DNA of 64,000 bases from CAWBOY01 sp963790585 (GTDB lineage Bacteria; Planctomycetota; Planctomycetia; Gemmatales; Gemmataceae), in contig CAWBOY010000008.1 in NCBI GenBank assembly GCA_963790585.1, positions 442,962-506,961 of the forward strand. The letters are read 5' to 3'. The notes below the pieces were generated by a model. That model saw only the letters and a list, made by a program, of their open reading frames with translations. It was not told the DNA's origin and did not search any database. Below are positions 59,191 to 64,000 of the stretch, piece by piece. A program made the translations under genes and the position numbers. Position 1 is the first letter of the stretch. Each line of letters starts with the position of its first letter.

Positions 59191-59514
59191 TTATTCCCTG
59201 GCCGCTTTAATTGGTCGAAGGTGCAGACCGACGAGAACGCGTTCGGTATTTGACAGGTCGCCGATGATCTTGCGGATCGGCTCTGGGAGTTTCCGCACAA
59301 GCGTCGGAATGGCGACGATCTGATCGCCGTGCGCCAGCTGCGGATTTACCAATAAATCGACAATCTCTATCTTATATTTACCCGGCAGATGCTCCTCGCA
59401 AACCTTTTTGAGGTTGCTGAAGGCGGCGAGGGATTTCGCCGTCTGTCCGGCGACATAAAGGCGGAGATCCCAGATCTCATCGGCTTGGGGTGATTGATTC
59501 GCCGCTGCGTCCAT
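59191..59514 (-). CDS. kaiB: KaiB-like circadian clock protein (first copy)
   Basis: 107 aa. DLRLYVAGQTAKSLAAFSNL, YKIEIVDLLVNPQLAHGDQI, AIPTLVRKLPEPIRKIIGDL and SNTERVLVGLHL are full-length KaiB. AIPTL replaces ATPTL. ATG 59514 is chosen because upstream residues are unrelated to KaiB and the kaiC stop is 31 bases away. By analogy KaiB binds KaiC's CI ring after CII phosphorylation and competes with a kinase for it. Confidence 0.92.
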   Translation of the reverse strand: MDAAANQSPQADEIWDLRLYVAGQTAKSLAAFSNLKKVCEEHLPGKYKIEIVDLLVNPQLAHGDQIVAIPTLVRKLPEPIRKIIGDLSNTERVLVGLHLRPIKAARE

Positions 59515-59545
59515 CTCAGGCTCACTTCGATTAAGGTACCGTCTG

Positions 59546-61054
59546 TCAGCGTGCGCCGCCCTTGCCTGTACGGCTCGGAAGGGCGGTCGGAGCGATATGT
59601 TCGATAGTCGCAATCCCGTTGATAGATTCAGCGAATTCGATGCCGCGGCTCGTAATTTGGAGTTTTCGGACCTGTTTGGAGTGAGGCATGCCCCGGGATT
59701 TAAGGATGTAAATCAGGCCCTGGCGTTGACCGTTTTGCTCGATGTCGCGGAGCAGCAGCCAGGTGTCAATGATCGAAGAGATGCCCACGTCCGTTTGTTC
59801 TGGAAAGCTGCCGCCCTGAGTGAGATTGGTAAATAGGCTGGTAATCCCTTCGCTTTTTAGATAATCGACCAGGCGGATCAGCATGGAGCCGGCTTCGTTC
59901 ATGGTCCCGGCGGCGATGAAATTGCTAATCGGATCGGCCACAACGACGTGGGGTTTGAATTCCGCAATCGACTTATGCAACGTCGCCAGGTGCATTTCCA
60001 GGCCATAGAGGGTGGGCCGCGCGGATTGTATCACCAGCTGCCCCTTTTTGATCCACTGTCCCAAATCGAGGCCGATCGACCGCAAGTTGCGCACGAGCTG
60101 AGTCTGAGCTTCCTCGAAGGAGAAGAACAGACAGCGCTCGCCGCGCTCGCAGGCGGCGACGGCGAAGTGGGCGGCGATGCTGGTTTTGCCCGTCCCCGCG
60201 GTCCCCGAAATCAGCACGCTGCTGCCCCGATAATACCCTTTGCCATCCAGCATGTCGTCCAGGCTGGGAACGCCGCTCGAGATCCGTTCCTCGGTGGCGG
60301 GATGGTCCATGCCCGCGGACGTGATCGGGACGACAGAAATGCCGTCCGCGTCGATCAAGAAAGGAAACTCGTTGGTGCCGTGCGTGGTGCCACGATACTT
60401 GACAATGCGCATGCGGCGTGTCGAAACTTGTTCGGTCACGCGGTGGTCCAGGAGAATGACGCAGTCGGAAACATACTCTTCGAGGCCGTGGCGCGTCAGC
60501 CTGCCGTCGCCTCTTTCCCCGGTGATTATGGCAGTCACGCCCTTGTCCTTGAGCCAGCGGAACAAGCGGCGCAGCTCCGAGCGCAGGATGCCGAGGTTGT
60601 CTAAGCCGCTAAATAGGATCTCAATAGTATCCAAGACAACGCGCTTGGCGCCGAGAGAATCGATCGCGTAGCCTAAGCGCACGAACAATCCTTCTAGGTC
60701 GTACTCGCCGGTCTCTTCAATCTCGGTGCGCTCGACGCGAACGTAATCTACTGCCAGTTTTTTGCGCTCAACGAGGTCTTCGAGATCGAAGCCTAACGAG
60801 CGGACATTTTGGGTCAGTTCCTCGGCGGTTTCCTCGAAAGATAGAAACACGCCAGGTTCGTCGTATTCGATCGCTCCGCGGACGAGAAACTCGATCGCTA
60901 GGAGCGTTTTACCGCTGCCGGCGCTACCACAGACCAGTGTTGGCCTGCCCCTTGGCAATCCACCCTGCGTGACCTCATCGAGCCCTTCGATGCCCGTGGG
61001 GCACTTCTCGAGCATCGGTTTGGCTGGCTGGGAGTCGTTTTTCAGTCGTGACAT
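59546..61054 (-). CDS. kaiC: KaiC circadian clock ATPase/kinase
   Basis: 502-aa double RecA-domain protein. CI has Walker A CGSAGSGKT (residues 42-50) and catalytic glutamates in LSFEETAEE (74-75). CII has Walker A SGTAGTGKT (283-291) and FSFEEAQTQ (314-315). The phosphorylation segment reads TDVGISSIIDT, aligning Thr421, Ser426 and Ser427 with Thr426, Ser431 and Thr432 of Synechococcus KaiC, so the main pair here is Ser-Ser. The C-terminus (FAESINGIATIEHIAP, then a short tail) lacks the KaiA-binding tail. ATG 61054 has AAGGA at 7 bases. First gene of the kai operon. Confidence 0.94.
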   Translation of the reverse strand: MSRLKNDSQPAKPMLEKCPTGIEGLDEVTQGGLPRGRPTLVCGSAGSGKTLLAIEFLVRGAIEYDEPGVFLSFEETAEELTQNVRSLGFDLEDLVERKKLAVDYVRVERTEIEETGEYDLEGLFVRLGYAIDSLGAKRVVLDTIEILFSGLDNLGILRSELRRLFRWLKDKGVTAIITGERGDGRLTRHGLEEYVSDCVILLDHRVTEQVSTRRMRIVKYRGTTHGTNEFPFLIDADGISVVPITSAGMDHPATEERISSGVPSLDDMLDGKGYYRGSSVLISGTAGTGKTSIAAHFAVAACERGERCLFFSFEEAQTQLVRNLRSIGLDLGQWIKKGQLVIQSARPTLYGLEMHLATLHKSIAEFKPHVVVADPISNFIAAGTMNEAGSMLIRLVDYLKSEGITSLFTNLTQGGSFPEQTDVGISSIIDTWLLLRDIEQNGQRQGLIYILKSRGMPHSKQVRKLQITSRGIEFAESINGIATIEHIAPTALPSRTGKGGAR

Positions 61055-61186
61055 CGCATATCCTTCGGACAATCGCCAGGACACAACACGCCTGGCGAAT
61101 TATTCTAGAGAACCGAAAAGGCGAGCGACCACGGAATTAATACACCGAAAAGCAGGGGTGTAACTCAGAGTCTGCCTCTCAAGGTT

Positions 61187-61301
61187 GTGGCGGCACGTTT
61201 TCAACGTGCCGAAAACGACAAGTGCCGAAGGCGGTCGCGTCCAGAACAGGCCAAATCCCGAAAAAAAACGACGCACCGGCACGTTGGAAGCGTGCCGCCA
61301 C
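61187..61301. repeat. Two copies of the GGCACGTTGGAAACGTGCC palindrome upstream of kaiC
   Basis: GTGGCGGCACGTTTTCAACG (61187 on) and CGGCACGTTGGAAGCGTGCC (61277 on) are inverted copies about 65 bases apart; the second is embedded in the longer unit shared with 31095-31145. They occupy the kaiC upstream region (61055-61308), whose promoter must be in or around them. Confidence 0.75.
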
Positions 61302-61308
61302 TTCCTTA

Positions 61309-62920
61309 GTTCAAGTTTCGCACATTCCGGCGCGTAAATCTAGCGCTGGGGCCGGTGATTTTTGACGGTCCGTCGAGTCACATGTGCCGGGATTGGTTGA
61401 AAAAAGACGGCGAGCAGCTGTCTCATCCGACTCGGCTGAGAAGCTCGGTAATCTGGGTGAGCCAGGTTTTTAGGCGACACCGTTTTGGAAGCAGTGTGTC
61501 GGTTTTCTCTTGGCAACTGACACGCCGTAGGGTGGTCAAAAGATCAGCAAACGAAGGCTCTTGTTTGCGTCGATACCACGGGCGGTACGGAAACTGGAGG
61601 AAGCGGTGACCCATCTGGTGGAACCAGACGACAACCAGGCTATACAGCAGCAGAGCCATCGGTGCGGTCCGCTGGACGGCCAGGGGCAAGCGGTTGGCAG
61701 GGTCTTCCAGCCCCAAAAATTGTTTGCAATTCTCGAAGGTGCATTCGATGGCCCACCGGCACGCATAGGTGGAGAGGATGTGGCGGGCATCCCAGTCAAG
61801 GTTGGTGCAGTAAAACATTTGATCGGGCCTTTTACCTTGAAGATCACGTGTCAAGACGATGGTCAAAAGACGCTGGCCACCAGCCTTGTAGTACAAGGCT
61901 TGCTGGGTTTTGACCTGTAGGACAGCATGGAGTCCGAACTGATCGAAGTGGAGTTCCGTCCAGGGTCGCGTGGCGTCGTCGGCCCATTGGGCCATGTTCG
62001 GCAAACGTGTACCCTTCTTTCGTGGAGCCCCTTTGCCTTTTGTCGTACGTGGCTGTGGGAGAGCATAGAGGGCGCCTTTGGGATGAACGTGGCTGATCAA
62101 ATGAACGTTGGCCGGTAGGTGGGACAGAACGCTCTTGCCGCCGTAGGCACTGTCGCCTGTAACGACGATTTCGTCTTGAGGAAACCAGGTAGAGACCAAG
62201 GAAATCAGCTCGACGGCCAGTTCGGGCCGGGTGCGATGGTTGGGGTCGGCCTTGGTCTTGGCGGCTTTGGCTTTGCTCTTTTTTCCCTTGGTGAGACCTT
62301 GGCGATTGCGATACAACCTCATGGTGATTGGTAAGGCAAAGACTTTGGTGGGTGCCCAGAAGGGGTGGGCGATGACGAGGCAGAGGACGACCCAATCGTG
62401 TCCCCAACTAACAAGAGGTTTGGCGCGGCTGGAGATGAGGGGATCGTAGTGCATGCCGGCGCCGTAAACAGTGAGGCCACGTTTACGACACAAGGTATCA
62501 TCGACGGCCCACGACAAGGAAGCACCAGGGCGAACACGCGTGCCACTAATTTGGCCAGGTGCAAAGACAAGACATCCCTATCCCAGGCGGCATGACTGAA
62601 AAAGCGATGGAAGCGGCACCAGTGTCCGTTGTCGAGGTTGCCTCCCGTGAAGATGACGTCGGTGACGTAGCGGCGGCGTGGAGAGAGAACCCAGCCGGAG
62701 ATGATCTCGACGAAGGTCTGAAAGGTTGGGGCGGTGAAAACAGGAACGAAATGCTGTAGCAGAGCAACGAAAGAGGCGGTAACTTCCATAGATCGGCTTC
62801 CTTGCCACGGGGCGACCTGGAATAGTAGATGATCCCAAGTTACCAAACCGAGCCGGGAAGCCGAACTTTTTTCTCCCGCGAGATGCTGCCAACAGACCCT
62901 AAAATGTGCGAAACTTGAAC
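61309..62920 (-). mobile_element. IS701-like insertion sequence with perfect 18-bp terminal repeats
   Basis: GTTCAAGTTTCGCACATT (61309-61326) and its exact complement (62903-62920) bound a 1612-bp element; both are flanked by TTA (TTAG at the right and TTA at the left), consistent with a YTAR-type target duplication. The transposase is frameshifted. Inserted about 255 bases upstream of kaiC. Confidence 0.85.
61423..62789 (-). CDS. IS701-like DDE transposase (frameshifted near 62530)
   Basis: N-terminal part from ATG 62789 (MEVTASFVALLQHFVPVFTA, VIISGWVLSPRRRYVTDVI-type start) joins the catalytic part after one base change near 62530 (GASLSWAVDDTLCRKRG). DDE residues: D in SWAVDDTLCRKRG, D in IVVTGDSAYGGKSVL and E in CRWAIECTFENCKQFLGLED. 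About 455 aa. The family (IS701/DDE_5 type) is assigned from these motifs by eye; IS4 is the alternative. As sequenced it cannot produce an intact enzyme without a frameshift. Confidence 0.72.
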
Positions 62921-62961
62921 TTAGAGCCTATCCGAAAAAGATCCGAAAAAGGGGTCAGGTA

Positions 62962-63937
62962 TGCTCCGTAGAAAACCCCCAGCTGCACCGTCAATTGGGC
63001 CGTATAATGCATTATGAGCACTACAACCAAATCGCCAATTGCCGTGGCGCAGCGGGCTTTGACCGTCGCTCGCAAGACATTGCGCACCTTTGCCAACCGC
63101 TTCAGCCCCAAACGCTACACACAACACCAACTCTTCGCCTGCTTGACTCTCAAGGTCTTTTTCAAGACAGACTACCGTGGCATCGTCCAGCTCTTACGCG
63201 ACCTCTCGGACCTCCGTCAGGTTCTTCGCTTGACGCACATTCCGCATTTCACCACACTCCAAAAGGCCAGCGTACGCCTGCTCCGGCGGCCCCGCGCCCG
63301 GCGGCTTCTCCACGCCACCGTGCGGCGGTTTCTCGGCCGTCGCCGACGGGTGCGCGCGCGCTGCCTTTGACTCGACCGGCATGGACTGCGGCCACGCCAG
63401 CCGCTACTTCATCCGGCGACGCGGCAAGGGGGCAGCAACGAAGCAAACCGTACGCTACACGCGCTTTCTCAAGCTCGAACTCAGTGTCGATACCGACACG
63501 CATGCGATCCTCGGCGTCGCTACCAGTCGGGGGCCTCACCCAGACGTCGATCGCTTCGTCGGCCTGATGGATGAGACCTTGGCCACCGTTCGGCCGGAGC
63601 GAATCGTGGCGGACGCCGGCTATGATTCGGAGCCGAACCACTGTTACGCACGAGAGCAGCACGGCGTGAAATCCTTTATGCCTGCCAGCCACGGTCGCCC
63701 GAGTCGAACTCCGCCGACGGGCCGATACCGGCGGCAGATGCGTCAGCGTTTGGACAAGAAACATGGAGGCTATGGCCAACGTTGGCAGGCTGAGACTGTG
63801 AACTCTATGATCAAGCGACGTTTAGCGACGTCGGTAGCGGGCCTGGGTTTTCCTAGTGAATCTCGAGATGGGTGGTTGCTTGCTTTGACCCTAAACCTCA
63901 TGCTGGATCGGTCAGGATGAGGGTTTTCTACGGAGCA
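62962..63937 (+). mobile_element. IS5-like insertion sequence with 17-bp ends and 9-bp target duplication
   Basis: Ends TGCTCCGTAGAAAACCC (62962-62978) and the exact complement (63921-63937) enclose 976 bp. GGTCAGGTA is repeated directly on both sides (62953-62961 and 63938-63946). Removing the element restores AAAAAGGGGTCAGGTA joined to CCATTATG. Confidence 0.88.
63014..63920 (+). CDS. IS5-like DDE transposase (frameshifted near 63350)
   Basis: About 302 aa in two frames. The N-terminal domain has FANRFSPKRYTQHQLFACLT and FKTDYRGIVQLLRDLSDLRQ. The catalytic domain follows the shift in a GC-repeat (GTGCGCGCGCGC): first D in AFDSTGMDCGHASRYFIRRR, second D in IVADAGYDSEPNHCYARE, E in AETVNSMIKRRLATSVAG. 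A dinucleotide slip in the repeat is the likely cause; a programmed shift cannot be ruled out. Family called from the YREK-like and N-terminal motifs. Confidence 0.75.
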
Positions 63938-63951
63938 GGTCAGGTACCATT

Positions 63952-64000
63952 ATGCGATCCGAAAAAGGGGTCAGGTATGCTCTGTAGAAAACCCTCATTT
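63952..64000. mobile_element. End of a second copy of the IS5-like element (cut by window edge)
   Basis: After GATCCGAAAAAGGGGTCAGG comes TGCTCTGTAGAAAACCC (63978-63994), differing by one base from the terminal repeat of the preceding element, then CTCATTT. The bases after the repeat resemble that element's right end (CCCTCAT), so this second copy may lie in the opposite orientation. Confidence 0.75.

Overview
The window comes from a planctomycete, most likely of the Gemmatales/Isosphaerales side. Evidence: the 16S rRNA gene carries the exact planctomycete signature GGATTAGGCATGCAAGTC near its 5' end. That 16S gene stands alone, with its own terminator and no 23S or 5S behind it. A large surface protein has the planctomycete N-terminal motif LESRLAPA, and a 218-aa protein has the 'SDRKERLFACACC ... 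HVRGCWVLDMLL' signature that I associate with this phylum. The intergenic spaces hold several families of dispersed palindromes.

Layout. 1-6.4 kb: an M20 amidohydrolase (cut by the left edge), a 70-aa protein followed by a long hairpin, a SugE/Gdx-type SMR exporter, a MetX-like secreted hydrolase, a UPF1/IGHMBP2-like helicase and a planctomycete-specific protein. 6.5-10.8 kb: a 1424-aa repeat-built surface protein. 10.9-12.4 kb: a complete ISKra4-type element with 9-bp target duplication, followed by gene remnants and a Tat-exported gamma-glutamyltransferase-like protein (to 14.5 kb). 14.7-41.0 kb: an exopolysaccharide or O-glycan cluster, mostly on the minus strand. It has about fourteen glycosyltransferases, two acyltransferase-3 proteins, a Wzy-like polymerase, GDP-L-fucose synthase and an FkbM methyltransferase, and it contains a decayed IS4 copy. 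41.3-42.9 kb: solitary 16S rRNA. 43-57 kb: SppA, a DksA/TraR zinc-finger protein, an HtrA-like protease, a 35-aa membrane protein, small membrane and soluble proteins, an ABC exporter (two-domain FtsX permease plus ATPase), tRNA-Leu(UAA), ribosomal protein L21, a PQQ-propeller protein and oligopeptidase B. 57.2-61.1 kb: a compact operon kaiC-kaiB-kaiB-hybrid histidine kinase. 61.3-64 kb: an IS701-like and an IS5-like element, with the end of another copy at the right edge.

How the genes work together: the sugar genes form one biosynthetic locus, with nearly contiguous minus-strand genes that often overlap by 1-4 bases. However, no flippase, initiating phosphoglycosyltransferase or export channel is visible, so these must lie elsewhere. 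The kai operon pairs a double-domain KaiC, with conserved ATPase and phosphosite region, with two KaiB proteins and a PAS-HisKA-HATPase-REC kinase, without KaiA. It looks like a KaiA-independent timing or stress-signalling module.

Quality warning: at least seventeen single- or two-base frameshifts break otherwise well-conserved genes, including rplU, which should be essential. Most are probably sequence errors (homopolymer or GC-rich slips) rather than pseudogenes. Genes affected are annotated across the break, with the position given.
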